The notes under the pieces were generated by a model, which made no database searches, was not told the DNA's origin, and worked only from the letters and a program-made list of their open reading frames with translations. From the NCBI GenBank assembly GCA_039024915.1, contig JBCCPK010000005.1, forward strand, positions 186,001 to 250,000: a DNA stretch of 64,000 nucleotides, given 5' to 3'. The translations under genes and the position numbers were made by a program. Positions 1 to 7,824 of the stretch are shown here, in pieces; the stretch's first letter is position 1, and each line of letters starts with the position of its first letter. The stretch comes from Pseudomonadota bacterium (GTDB taxonomy: Bacteria > Pseudomonadota > Alphaproteobacteria > Rhizobiales > MH13).

Positions 1-1650
1 GCGCGGCACCTGATGCAGATCCTGCCATACCGCTGCGTGTTCGAAGCGAACGACGATATCTCACCAATCGTTTCCGCCGACGGCCCCGTCATGGATCGAA
101 TGGATCTGACATGGTGTCTGGGTCGCTCGGTCTCGACGATGCACACGCAATACCTGCGCAATATGGGCGTTTCGTGTTCGTTCAGCGTGGGGTTGCGTGC
201 AGGCGACACCCTGTGGGGAATGATTGCCTGCCACGGCAAAGAGCGTATCGACGTCCCCTATGATGTGTGGGGGATGGTCCGCGACATTGGCGACGCGCTT
301 ATGGCGAAATTCGACGCGGTCCAACGCGACGAACGGGCCCGTAAGATCCGCGACATGCGCGATCTCGAGGCCGAAGTCGCCGCGCATCTGCGCCAGCGTG
401 AGAGCATTGAAGAGGTACTCCTTCACTACTCGCCGAAACTTCAGGAGTTCCTCGATGCTGAGGGCTTTGCCTTCCAGTTCGACGGAGAAATCTACAGCGT
501 CGGCAGGGCACCACCGCCCGACTTCACGCGACGCCTGATCCATTGGGTTTCCCGGCAAAGCAACGACACCGACCATTTCCGCTCGAACGCGCTGCATCAG
601 CTGTGGCCCGACGCGCGCGAACACATGGATACAGCCTGTGGCGTCCTCATCCAGCCCGTAATCATTCACCGCGTCTGTCAACTTGTGTGGTTTCGCGGCC
701 CAATAACGCAGACGGTTCGGTGGGCAGGGGCGCCAAACGGGAAACGGGAAACGACCGATGCAACCGGCCTGGCGGCCCTCAGCCCGCGAAACTCGTTCGA
801 TCAGTGGGTCACTGAACACCGCGAAGAAGCGCTTGAGTGGACAGATGCCGAAATCAGTGCCGCGCGCGAGATCTTCAAGGACGTCCTCGATATCATCGCC
901 TCGCAGGCGCAGAATCTCAAACGCATGAATGCGGAGTTGCAACTCTCCCAGGAAGAGACACGCGAAGAGCTTGCGCAGTTCGCCTACGCCGCCGCCCACG
1001 ATATCCAAAACCCGATCAACACCATAACCAGCGCCCTTGAGATGATCCGCTCCGTGCAAGGGGAAGTGGATGATCCGATGGTTCAGAAATCGATGGATTT
1101 TGCCATCCGCTCTTCGGACCGGCTGCGCAATCTCGCCGATCAGATGGCCAAATTCGTGGCGCTTGGCCGCAAGGAAATCGAGCCAGAAATGGTCTCGCTG
1201 TCCGACGTCCTAGACGATACGCGCAGGATGCTCGCCCAATTGATCGACGATAGCGGTGCACACATGGAGTTTGAGGAGCTTCCTGAAGTCGCGGGGAACC
1301 GTGATCTGCTGACCATCTTGTTCATGAACCTTCTGTCGAACGCGATCAAATATCGGCATGCCGACAGGCCGCCGCACATTGTGATCGACGCAGCCCGCCG
1401 CAATCGCTTCATTCATGTTTCGGTCACCGACAATGGCCAGGGCATTCCGCAAGATCGCGAACAGGAGGTTTTCAAGCCATTCACACGGCTGCACCGCAAC
1501 GACACCGTCTCGGGCAGCGGGCTGGGCCTTGCCACGTGCCAGCGCATCGCCGAGCTGCACAAGACACGTGTGGTGATTGATCCCAACTACAGGAACGGCA
1601 CCCGCCTTGAAATGAATTTCACGACCGAGCTTTGGGGCCGAACAATCTAA
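1..1650 (+). CDS. bphP: Bacteriophytochrome sensor histidine kinase (5' end outside window)
   Basis: Red/far-red photoreceptor kinase, missing its N-terminus: the frame is open to base 1, and the first in-window ATG (13) falls inside the chromophore (GAF) domain. The phytochrome GAF signature HTQYLRNMGV lies at about nt 145-175, followed by LWGMIACHG; a PHY-like region follows to about nt 900. The dimerisation/phosphoacceptor helix carries AAHDIQNPI, with the His codon at 997-999. A HATPase_c domain follows with N-box MNLLSNAIKY, G1 VTDNGQGIP and G2 GSGLGLA. The bilin-binding Cys, normally in the extreme N-terminus, cannot be checked. The response-regulator and heme-oxygenase genes directly downstream support a complete light-signalling operon. 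Confidence 0.9.
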   Translation, partial: ARHLMQILPYRCVFEANDDISPIVSADGPVMDRMDLTWCLGRSVSTMHTQYLRNMGVSCSFSVGLRAGDTLWGMIACHGKERIDVPYDVWGMVRDIGDALMAKFDAVQRDERARKIRDMRDLEAEVAAHLRQRESIEEVLLHYSPKLQEFLDAEGFAFQFDGEIYSVGRAPPPDFTRRLIHWVSRQSNDTDHFRSNALHQLWPDAREHMDTACGVLIQPVIIHRVCQLVWFRGPITQTVRWAGAPNGKRETTDATGLAALSPRNSFDQWVTEHREEALEWTDAEISAAREIFKDVLDIIASQAQNLKRMNAELQLSQEETREELAQFAYAAAHDIQNPINTITSALEMIRSVQGEVDDPMVQKSMDFAIRSSDRLRNLADQMAKFVALGRKEIEPEMVSLSDVLDDTRRMLAQLIDDSGAHMEFEELPEVAGNRDLLTILFMNLLSNAIKYRHADRPPHIVIDAARRNRFIHVSVTDNGQGIPQDREQEVFKPFTRLHRNDTVSGSGLGLATCQRIAELHKTRVVIDPNYRNGTRLEMNFTTELWGRTI

Positions 1651-1753
1651 GCTGTACCGATAACGTCAGATGGAGTACGCATCAGTAATTGCTTAAATTA
1701 GCACTTTTGGCATAAGCATAAGCTGATTTATTCCAAACTTGATTGGGTCCCCA

Positions 1754-2140
1754 ATGGCGGATAGTCTGTTGAATGTACGCTTTGCATTGGTCGACGATAA
1801 CGAAGCGGACATTTTCTTTGCGGAAATCCTGCTTAAGAGAGAAGGGGCGTCCGCAATCCAATCCTTTCCTGGGGGACAGGAGTTCATCGACGCCGTCCAT
1901 GGCGGCCTGGAATGCGACATCATCTTTATGGACATCAGAATGCCGATCATGGATGGCTTTGAGACCATCGATACACTCTCCGCTGAAGGCGCCTTCGAGC
2001 GCATGGGCGCGCGTGTCTTCATGATATCTGCGGCGACAAATTCCGAGGACATAGAGCGGTCCCAGGCTGCGGACGCTATCGAGGGGCTGTACCAAAAGCC
2101 GCTGACCCCCATGGCGTTAGCGGAGATGAACCTGCAATGA
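1754..2140 (+). CDS. Single-domain response regulator (CheY/Rcp1-like), probable phytochrome partner
   Basis: A 128-aa stand-alone receiver domain with no output domain. Acidic pocket VDDNEAD at residues 13-19, phosphoacceptor Asp60 in FMDIRMP, and the conserved Lys in YQKPL near the C-terminus. ATG 1754 is preferred; an upstream in-frame TTG at 1739 is possible. The gene lies 103 bp after the phytochrome kinase and its TGA overlaps the heme-oxygenase start (ATGA). Rcp1-type regulators are the usual phosphorylation targets of bacterial phytochromes; the pairing here is inferred from position. The downstream target is unknown. Confidence 0.85.
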   Translation: MADSLLNVRFALVDDNEADIFFAEILLKREGASAIQSFPGGQEFIDAVHGGLECDIIFMDIRMPIMDGFETIDTLSAEGAFERMGARVFMISAATNSEDIERSQAADAIEGLYQKPLTPMALAEMNLQ

Positions 2141-2706
2141 GTGCAAAGCACCGGTCGGTGCGCGCCTGGCTTGCCGATGAAACACGGCAAGCGCATGAAG
2201 CCCTCCACCACCATCCACGCCTCGCGCCGCTCGCCGACGGCTCGCTTGCTCGCGCTGAGCTGGCCCACGTTCTGGCGCATCATTTCGCAATCTACGAGGC
2301 CGTCGAGCGCGCACGCGCCTCGAATGGCTGGTGTGATGATCTGTCATTGGAAGCTCCAATCCAGGCACTGGTCAGCGACCTTCTGAGCTTGTCTCCGGCA
2401 GAAGCCTGCTCGTGCCGATACCAACACGGCCTGACAAGCGAAGCGCAGTGTCTGGGTGCGCTGTACGTCCTGATGGGTTCTCAATTTGGCGGGCAAATCA
2501 TCGGGCGAGCGCTTTCGGCAAGCTTTCCCGATTTTCAGTCGAGCTTCTTCGCGGCTTCCCCGGAGCGGCTCACCGCGTGGCGGCTTTTGCTCAAACGGTT
2601 GGAAACCTTTGATGAAGACAGCGATGAACGAGCTGACGTTCTGGCGGGCGCACAGCGCACCTTCGCCGGATTCGGCACGTTCATGCTGACGCCTCTGGCA
2701 GCGTAG
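2137..2706 (+). CDS. bphO: Biliverdin-producing heme oxygenase
   Basis: A 189-aa heme-oxygenase fold protein that would cleave heme to biliverdin, the chromophore of bacteriophytochromes. The N-terminal helix carries the candidate proximal heme ligand in TRQAHEALHH, and the flexible distal glycine-rich helix appears as GSQFGG in the middle of the protein. The start overlaps the response-regulator stop by 4 nt (ATGA), so the two are translationally coupled. Operon membership with the phytochrome argues for the chromophore-synthesis role rather than iron scavenging (hmuO), though both belong to the same family. Confidence 0.85.
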   Translation: MSAKHRSVRAWLADETRQAHEALHHHPRLAPLADGSLARAELAHVLAHHFAIYEAVERARASNGWCDDLSLEAPIQALVSDLLSLSPAEACSCRYQHGLTSEAQCLGALYVLMGSQFGGQIIGRALSASFPDFQSSFFAASPERLTAWRLLLKRLETFDEDSDERADVLAGAQRTFAGFGTFMLTPLAA

Positions 2707-2790
2707 ATCTCAAGCAACCCAAGCCAGCTGTCTCGGCGGATGGCCGGTTCGTTCCGTTCCCAGAACTATTTGGCGTATGAGGGGGGTCGC

Positions 2791-3399
2791 ATGTTCTACG
2801 AGCCCAAAAGCGGCCATGGCCTGCCAAACAATCCGTTCAACGCCTTGGTTTCGCCGCGACCCATTGGCTGGATTTCGACCCGCGGCGCGGACGGTTCAGA
2901 GAACCTCGCCCCCTACTCTTTTTTCAATGCCGTGTCTTACGTTCCGCCACAGGTGATGTTCGCATCGACATCGACCAAGCCAGACCGTGAAAAAGGCAAA
3001 GACACCGTGTCCAACATCATGGAAACGGGCGTATTTTGCGTCAACGTGGTGGGCTACGCGATGCGCGACGCAATGAATGCCTCATCGGCAGAACTGCCGA
3101 AGGAAATCGATGAATTCGAGCATGCGGGAATCGGGCGAGCACCGTGTTCCACCATCGCCTGTTCGCGCGTTGCCGGCGCGCCAGCAAACCTCGAATGCAG
3201 GCTTATCCAGATCGTTGATCTGCCCGGCAAGGCCAACATAGTCACATTCGGCGAGGTGACCGGCGTGCACATTCGCGATGATTGCCTGGTCGATGGCCGC
3301 GTCGATCCCACCGTTTTCCAGCCGCTCGCACGGCTCGGCTACAGCGACTATGCCAGGGTGACAGAGGTGTTTGATCTGAAACGACCGGAAACGCTTTAG
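2791..3399 (+). CDS. Flavin reductase / DIM6-NTAB family FMN-binding protein
   Basis: A 202-aa FMN-binding split-barrel protein. The family opening MFYEPKSGHGLPNNPF, then PRPIGWIST, is at the N-terminus, and NLAPYSFFNAVSYVPP follows. ATG 2791 is chosen over the upstream ATG at 2740 because GAGGGGGG lies just before it and the family normally begins at MFYEP. Such proteins reduce flavin for partner monooxygenases or act as FMN oxidoreductases; the substrate is not deducible. Its stop overlaps the stop of the convergent TIR gene (TAG and the complement of TAA share bases 3397-3398). Confidence 0.85.
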   Translation: MFYEPKSGHGLPNNPFNALVSPRPIGWISTRGADGSENLAPYSFFNAVSYVPPQVMFASTSTKPDREKGKDTVSNIMETGVFCVNVVGYAMRDAMNASSAELPKEIDEFEHAGIGRAPCSTIACSRVAGAPANLECRLIQIVDLPGKANIVTFGEVTGVHIRDDCLVDGRVDPTVFQPLARLGYSDYARVTEVFDLKRPETL

Positions 3400-4526
3400 C
3401 GTTTGCCCAGGGCATAATAGAGGCCAAGCAGGACAAACGCGCCGGCAATACTCCCAAGGACGAGGAAAACCGCTCCGGGATCTCCGACAGATGCGCTGAG
3501 GAAAACAGCGGTTAGCACCTGCAAGGCGGCCGCAATGAAGCAAACGGCGGCGAGGTTGAGCCGATCGGCAATGAACATCAGGAACCCAATAAACAACCAA
3601 GCAACAGTGACGTAAAGGAAAGACCCCGCCTGTCTGTCGGCCTCCGGTCCGTTCGACGTCATAACGATCGCAAAACCGCCATAGGCGAGAAAAGCGATAC
3701 CAAACGGAAGAACCCGTTCGCGGACCCAACCCGGTTCAAGCTCGTCGGTCTCAGCAGCCGCCGCACGTTGCGGCTCCCGCGCAAAATGGGAAATATCCTG
3801 CGTCTCACCTTCAGGTACGGTTCGAGCGGACGTCTCTTCGATTGGGGCTTCCGGCTGTGCCGCAGCAACCGGGTGATCTTCCCCTTCATCCGCCTTTTCT
3901 GCCGCATCGCGGTTACCGCGCACGACCGGTTCCTGCGGCTCATCGGCAGCCTTTGCGCTTTGATGCTCCGCGTCTGATGCACCCTCATCGGCGAGCCCAT
4001 CGCCACCATTCTCGTGATTGTCTTGTGACGGGCCCTGGAAGCTTTCCGAACGCGCTTCGATAAGTTTAGGGCGGCGCCTGATCTGCGCAACCAACCGGCT
4101 GAGGTCAGCGTGGAAGGTCTCATGATCAACGCGCAACGCCTGCCGACCGGAAAGGTCACGGATCGCGTCGGGCAGGGTATCAGCACGCGGGGTCATCGAT
4201 CCTTGTACGAGGATCGGGATCACCAAAAGCTTGGCCTCAAGCGCTTCAGCCAACTCCATGCGGACAAAGTCTTCGGGATCGTCGAGACGGCGACGGCCAT
4301 TGTCATCAGAAGCGTCAAGCCAATCGCGCCCGATCACCGCGAGCAGGACATCGCTCGCCGCTATGCGCTCAGCGATAACATCGGCAAATCTCTCGCCGAG
4401 CGGAATGTTGTCGACATCGACAAAGATGTTGTCTCCGCCGAACTCAGCAACCAGGCGGTCGTGATTCCGGCCCGCCTCAGAGGCGGCATCATCCCGACGA
4501 TAGCTGATGAAGATCGTCTGTCCCAT
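3396..4526 (-). CDS. TIR-domain protein with C-terminal membrane segments
   Basis: A 376-aa protein. Residues about 3-140 form a TIR domain: opening IFISYRRDDAAS, IFVDVDNIPLGERF, AASDVLLAVIGRDWL, and a Glu at about 91 in VRMELAEAL, where TIR NADases carry their catalytic Glu. A low-complexity charged linker (about 150-265, rich in E, A and P) leads to a hydrophobic C-terminal third with about four transmembrane segments, ending LGLYYALGKR. ATG 4526 (MGQTIFISY) is preferred to an upstream start at 4571 because the TIR beta-1 strand begins there. Related bacterial TIR proteins act in NAD-depleting defence or signalling; this role is inference. Confidence 0.85.
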   Translation of the reverse strand: MGQTIFISYRRDDAASEAGRNHDRLVAEFGGDNIFVDVDNIPLGERFADVIAERIAASDVLLAVIGRDWLDASDDNGRRRLDDPEDFVRMELAEALEAKLLVIPILVQGSMTPRADTLPDAIRDLSGRQALRVDHETFHADLSRLVAQIRRRPKLIEARSESFQGPSQDNHENGGDGLADEGASDAEHQSAKAADEPQEPVVRGNRDAAEKADEGEDHPVAAAQPEAPIEETSARTVPEGETQDISHFAREPQRAAAAETDELEPGWVRERVLPFGIAFLAYGGFAIVMTSNGPEADRQAGSFLYVTVAWLFIGFLMFIADRLNLAAVCFIAAALQVLTAVFLSASVGDPGAVFLVLGSIAGAFVLLGLYYALGKR

Positions 4527-4634
4527 GTTTCCGCTGGCCTTCGTCGCGCCAGCCGCAATTGCGCGTTGCAACGCCCATTATGTCAAGCCGGCGAAGCTTC
4601 TGCAGGCGGCGATGACCGCCCGTCTTGGTCCTGG

Positions 4635-4991
4635 CTACTTCGGCGAAGACGTCTGGGAAACGCTCCCCTCAATCCAGGACGTGTAACCCTCGCTCGCTGA
4701 CAACACGGGCAAGACGATGAACTCCGGCTCATCATAGGGATGCTCACGGCTGATGGTCGCGGTCAGATCGTTGAGCCGATCGCTCGCGGTCTTGATGGTC
4801 AGCAGCTGTTCGACGGCAACTTCGGTCTGCCCCTGCCAAACGTAGGTCGACTCAATGGAGCTGATCTGAACGCACGCTGCGACCCGGGCCTCGACCAGCG
4901 AGCGAGCCAGCGCCTTGGCCACCTTCGGGTCATCTAGTGTCGTTTGCACAACAATCAGTCCCGGTTGTGCCCGTAACTGCATCATCGCCAT
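4635..4991 (-). CDS. cutA: CutA1-family divalent cation tolerance protein
   Basis: A small trimeric CutA1 family protein of 118 aa. It has the family core LIVVQTTLDDPKVAKALA, the conserved AACVQI, STYVWQG and the C-terminal HPYDEPEFIVLPV. CutA has been linked to copper tolerance, but its biochemical role is unsettled. The start at 4991 is supported by GGAGAA 6 nt upstream on the minus strand; internal ATGs at 4985 and 4982 are possible. It is divergent from the tiny locus at 5068, with 76 bp between starts. Confidence 0.9.
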   Translation of the reverse strand: MAMMQLRAQPGLIVVQTTLDDPKVAKALARSLVEARVAACVQISSIESTYVWQGQTEVAVEQLLTIKTASDRLNDLTATISREHPYDEPEFIVLPVLSASEGYTSWIEGSVSQTSSPK

Positions 4992-5067
4992 ATGGTTTTC
5001 TCCTTGTCAGGGATGCGAATCCGCTCCACCTTCATCGTGTCTTGCAACAACCGAAAGGAGGTGACCG

Positions 5068-5145
5068 ATGTCGAGCGATTTTTATGGCCAGGTGAAAGCT
5101 GGTGGTGAAGCGAGCGTGTCGGAGCAGCCTCTAAGCGCGCGCTGA
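5068..5145 (+). CDS. Tiny ORF with perfect Shine-Dalgarno; possible frameshifted small gene
   Basis: A 25-aa ORF (MSSDFYGQVKAGG...) starting 5 nt after AAGGAGGTGA, an essentially perfect anti-16S match. It stops at TGA 5143-5145. The -1 frame is open from 5109 to TAA 5205-5207 and encodes a continuation ending HYSDGKPIKAGRNDRFEPG. The intended product may thus be about 46 aa, reached by a -1 shift between 5109 and 5142, or the gene may carry a 1-nt indel. A strong hairpin terminator follows at 5217. I do not recognise the protein. Confidence is moderate that a gene exists here and low for the exact product. Confidence 0.4.
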   Translation: MSSDFYGQVKAGGEASVSEQPLSAR

Positions 5146-5216
5146 ATCATTACAGTGACGGCAAGCCGATTAAGGCGGGTCGGAACGACAGGTTCGAACC
5201 TGGATAAAAAACGCGG

Positions 5217-5247
5217 GGGGTCGGCACTGCCGGCCCCTTTCTGTTTT
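5217..5247 (+). terminator. Rho-independent terminator after the tiny ORF
   Basis: GGGGTCGGCA and TGCCGGCCCC can pair over 10 bp (one G-T), though the apex must open to form a real loop, and TTTCTGTTTTT follows. It closes a transcription unit of under 200 nt containing only the tiny ORF and the perfect palindrome CAGGTTCGAACCTG at 5190-5203. Confidence 0.7.
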
Positions 5248-5394
5248 TGCAGGAGCTGCGCCAAAACTGTGATCTGGGTGGGCTTTTGCCAGGTTGGGTT
5301 TGAGTGCACGGATGCGATCATCACCAACGCCTTTTGAGAAGGTCGGCCAGACTCGGCGTTTAAGGCCGAACGGGCAATCAGATCGCTTTTTCTC

Positions 5395-5604
5395 GCGCTG
5401 ATCTTGCGCTTCGGCTGCGCCTCAACGTGCGGTCAACACTCTCTGGCTGGCGCTGATCTTGCGCTTCGGCCCCGCCTCAACGTGCGATCAGCACTCTCTG
5501 GCTGGCGCTGATCTTGCGCTTCGGCCCCGCCTCAACGTGCGATCAACACTCTCTGGCTGGCGCTGATCTTGCGCTTCGGCTGCGCCTCAACGTGCGATCA
5601 GCGC
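5395..5604 (-). repeat. Tandem palindromic repeat cluster, 4 units, 55-bp period
   Basis: Four units begin at 5395, 5450, 5505 and 5560. Read on the minus strand each unit has arm GCTGATCGCACGTTGAG, a short variable loop, and arm GAAGCGCAAGATCAGCGC. The outer 7 bp (GCTGATC/GATCAGC) are perfectly complementary. The spacer (ACTCTCTGGCTG on the plus strand) is repeated unchanged. Unit variants include GGTCAAC for GATCAGC and GGCCCC for GGCTGC in the loop. The cluster abuts the DUF1232 stop by 4 nt and recurs at 63.8 kb. Confidence 0.9.
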
Positions 5605-5608
5605 CGGC

Positions 5609-5989
5609 TCACTCTTCTTTAAGCAGCGCCTTTCGGGCCGCCTCACGATGTTCATCGGTGATGTGGCTGCTCATCAGCGCAAACACGCCCATGATCACCG
5701 CAACATCATCGGTGAACCCGAGCCCGAGGATGAAATCAGGAATACCGTCGAGCGGTAGAACGAAATAGGCGAGGGCCCCTAGAAGCGTCGCGCGGACCCT
5801 CGTGGGCGTCTCACGGTCGAGCGCACAGTAATATGCGGCAACCAGCTCATCCATAAACGGGACCGACCCGGCAGCCTTGCGCACGGTGGCAAAGAAATCC
5901 CGCCGCACCCGCGCTTCATTGTCATCGAACTGGGTACGCTCATCGTCCGACAGGACATCGCCATCAAATGCGTCATCCGTTCCGCTCAT
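5609..5989 (-). CDS. DUF1232 (YkvA-like) small membrane-associated protein
   Basis: A 126-aa protein whose C-terminal half carries the DUF1232 signature: ALAYFVLPLDGIPDFILG followed by GFTDDVAVIMGVFALM. The N-terminal part is acidic and helical (DDERTQFDDNEARVRRDFF). The function of DUF1232 proteins is unknown; the hydrophobic stretch at about residues 70-105 suggests membrane association. Its 3' end runs straight into the palindromic repeat cluster, so the transcript would end in or traverse those hairpins. Confidence 0.85.
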   Translation of the reverse strand: MSGTDDAFDGDVLSDDERTQFDDNEARVRRDFFATVRKAAGSVPFMDELVAAYYCALDRETPTRVRATLLGALAYFVLPLDGIPDFILGLGFTDDVAVIMGVFALMSSHITDEHREAARKALLKEE

Positions 5990-6092
5990 CTTGCAAACAC
6001 TCCTCTCACTCGCCTCACCTGCCGCTACCTATTTGGGACCGGCAAACGGCGCGCACAAGGCTCACGCCCCACGCTTATCGGTGCGCGCGGGC

Positions 6093-6377
6093 CTAAGCGG
6101 CAGCGTCGAAGGCTTGCGCAAGCGCAATGTCTTTCTCAGTAACCCCACCCTCATCATGTGTGGTCAGGACGACTTCGACCGTCTTGTAAACGTTCGACCA
6201 TTCGGGGTGGTGATCGGCCTTCTCCGACAGGATGGCGCAGCGCGTCATGAAACCAAACGCTTCGACGAAATCTTTGAACGTGTACCGCTTCTCGATCGCT
6301 TCGCGACCATCGACCGCGCTCCAGCCATCAAGATCAGCGAGGGCGGCGGCGCGGTCGTTATCAGACAAGCGGGGCAT
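6093..6377 (-). CDS. phhB: Pterin-4a-carbinolamine dehydratase
   Basis: A 94-aa PCD/DCoH-like protein that dehydrates 4a-hydroxytetrahydrobiopterin. The dehydratase motif is conserved as [15 protein letters not shown], with the paired His, and the N-terminus has the family LDGW and [10 protein letters not shown] pattern. ATG 6377 is chosen because AGGAG lies 7 nt upstream; the longer frame to 6455 would add 26 residues atypical of the family. No pterin-dependent hydroxylase is nearby in the window, so a moonlighting or recycling role cannot be judged. It sits 37 nt downstream of thpR on the same strand. Confidence 0.88.
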   Translation of the reverse strand: MPRLSDNDRAAALADLDGWSAVDGREAIEKRYTFKDFVEAFGFMTRCAILSEKADHHPEWSNVYKTVEVVLTTHDEGGVTEKDIALAQAFDAAA

Positions 6378-6414
6378 GGCGAAACTCCTGAATAATGAGA
6401 ACTGATAGGTGTGA

Positions 6415-6963
6415 TCAAGCAACGAGCGATGGGATGAGCGGGTAGTCGTCTTCAATCACATAGGGTCCGCCACCCACAGAGTCGCGCGACGAAAAAAGGA
6501 CGAAGCGTTCGACATCGAACGCCAACTGCATGATACCGCCACGCTGCTGCAGCCAATGCGCGACAGCGCCGGGCTGCAATCCTCGGCAGCGGGCGAGCGT
6601 TACATGGGGGGTGTAGGATCGGCGCTCGGCCGGAAGCCCAAGCCGTTGCATCATGCGTTCCTGCTCTGCCTGCAACGCCAACAGGTCCGGCGTGATGCGG
6701 ACCCTCGCCTGCAAGGAATGCGGCTTGTTCCCGCCAAACGCTCCAAGACCCTCAATCGTCAAGGTCATTGGCGCGCGCTCAACCTGATCGAGCGCACAAA
6801 CGACCTCCCGCGCCATCGATCCATCGACGTCACCTATGAACCGCAAGGTTACATGGAAATTGTCGGGATCAATCCAACGGGCGCCGGGCAGGCCGCTTTG
6901 CAACAGTGCCAGGTGGTCGCGAACCTGCCGCGGAACCTCCAATCCGGTGAACAGGCGGGGCAT
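6415..6963 (-). CDS. thpR: RNA 2',3'-cyclic phosphodiesterase (LigT/ThpR)
   Basis: A 182-aa 2H phosphoesterase opening [11 protein letters not shown]. It carries both catalytic HxTx motifs, NFHVTLRF at about residues 36-43 and [10 protein letters not shown] in the second half, at typical spacing. The family opens 2',3'-cyclic phosphates on RNA to 2'-phosphates. The length is normal. It lies upstream of phhB in the same direction, possibly a two-gene transcript. Assignment to ThpR rather than another 2H phosphoesterase rests on overall order and length. Confidence 0.88.
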   Translation of the reverse strand: MPRLFTGLEVPRQVRDHLALLQSGLPGARWIDPDNFHVTLRFIGDVDGSMAREVVCALDQVERAPMTLTIEGLGAFGGNKPHSLQARVRITPDLLALQAEQERMMQRLGLPAERRSYTPHVTLARCRGLQPGAVAHWLQQRGGIMQLAFDVERFVLFSSRDSVGGGPYVIEDDYPLIPSLVA

Positions 6964-6999
6964 AAGACCTCACAGTCATCGAGCGGGCACAAGCTCTTC

Positions 7000-7530
7000 G
7001 AACGGAATATGGGTAGCGGGAAGCACCGGGCAATGGAATCATCTTCGCAGGCAAAAGCCAAGGTCGCGGTGCCATACCAATGATGACAACTCGGTGACAG
7101 TGAGCGCCCGGCCGCCCCCCAAAGTCCCAATCACTTTTCCCGTCGGGATGACTTGACTTGGCAGCCAATCCGATTCTCGCCTCGATTGGAACAAACAGGG
7201 AATAAGTAGAGCGCAGAAAGGTGCTCGCGCGCTCGGCAATCGTTAACGCCGTCAGATGCTTAACGAGCATCATGACATTGCTCGCTTGCATCTGCAGCAG
7301 CGTGATCTGACGCATACTTGGACGCACCGAAGCCTCATCGACAGACACGCAGACAGGATAAACGTCTCTGGTTTTTGGGCAACCAAGGAGCGGGCGCCGA
7401 AGCCGCCGGCATCACTGACGCTGATGATTGTTCCATTCCGAGACAGTCGCATCGGTCAGCTTCGGAACCACGACCATTCCGTTCGCGGAATAAGTTCGGT
7501 TTTCTCGACTGGCTTGAAATGTATGGTTAA
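7000..7530 (-). pseudogene. Probable decayed CRP/FNR-type regulator
   Basis: No intact gene occupies 6964-7824, but the minus strand shows fragments in three frames in the order expected of a CRP-like protein. A beta-roll-like piece (RLSRNGTIISVSDAGG, FGARSL) lies at about 7450-7350. A dimer-helix-like piece (VKHLTALTIAERASTFLRS) is at about 7265-7205 in another frame. A possible recognition-domain piece (RALTVTELSSLVW) is at about 7110-7070 in a third frame. Spacing is compatible with one gene broken by at least two frameshifts. Boundaries are approximate, and the call rests on pattern resemblance only. Confidence 0.35.
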
Positions 7531-7824
7531 CGGACGGGAAACGCAGCAGGCAAACCGCCCGTTTTCTGCTTATGGCTTGAGACCAACGACGGGGTGGCCC
7601 GGAAAATCAACTCAATTGAGGAAACCGGAAACCACATCCCGTTTAACAGAAATGTTTTCTCGATCCGCAGCAAAGCGAGTCCAAACCAGAATCAAAAGAT
7701 GAATGACGGTAAGAACAAAACCGATACGGCTTCAAAAATCATGATTCGTTCTCAAGGACTTGAGCCCGTTGAATTGTGCAGCGATTCGATTCGTAATCTG
7801 CCGATAGCGCCCTAGGGTGATGCC
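7531..7824. other. AT-richer intergenic stretch before the DUF1905 gene
   Basis: About 290 bp visibly lower in GC than its surroundings (A-rich runs near 7600-7760), with no ORF I can support on either strand. With the adjoining pseudogene remnant it forms an 861-bp gap, the largest non-coding space in the window, which suggests a site of gene decay. The downstream CDS starts at ATG 7825. Confidence 0.5.

Noticed and set aside
61-1059. A 332-aa minus-strand frame under the phytochrome
   Set aside because: Shadow of the kinase gene; the plus-strand reading has clear phytochrome and HisKA motifs.
5190-5204. tRNA T-arm-like GGTTCGAACC, possible tRNA
   Set aside because: It is part of the 14-bp palindrome CAGGTTCGAACCTG; no acceptor, D or anticodon arms could be found around it.
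5395-5604. Possible CRISPR array (regular repeats)
   Set aside because: The spacers are identical between units and only about 12 nt long, and the units are palindromic hairpins with no cas genes nearby; this is a tandem palindromic repeat, not a CRISPR.
6556-7083. Plus-strand 175-aa open frame across the thpR region
   Set aside because: It is a shadow frame of thpR and its 5' flank, with no family pattern and no ribosome site.
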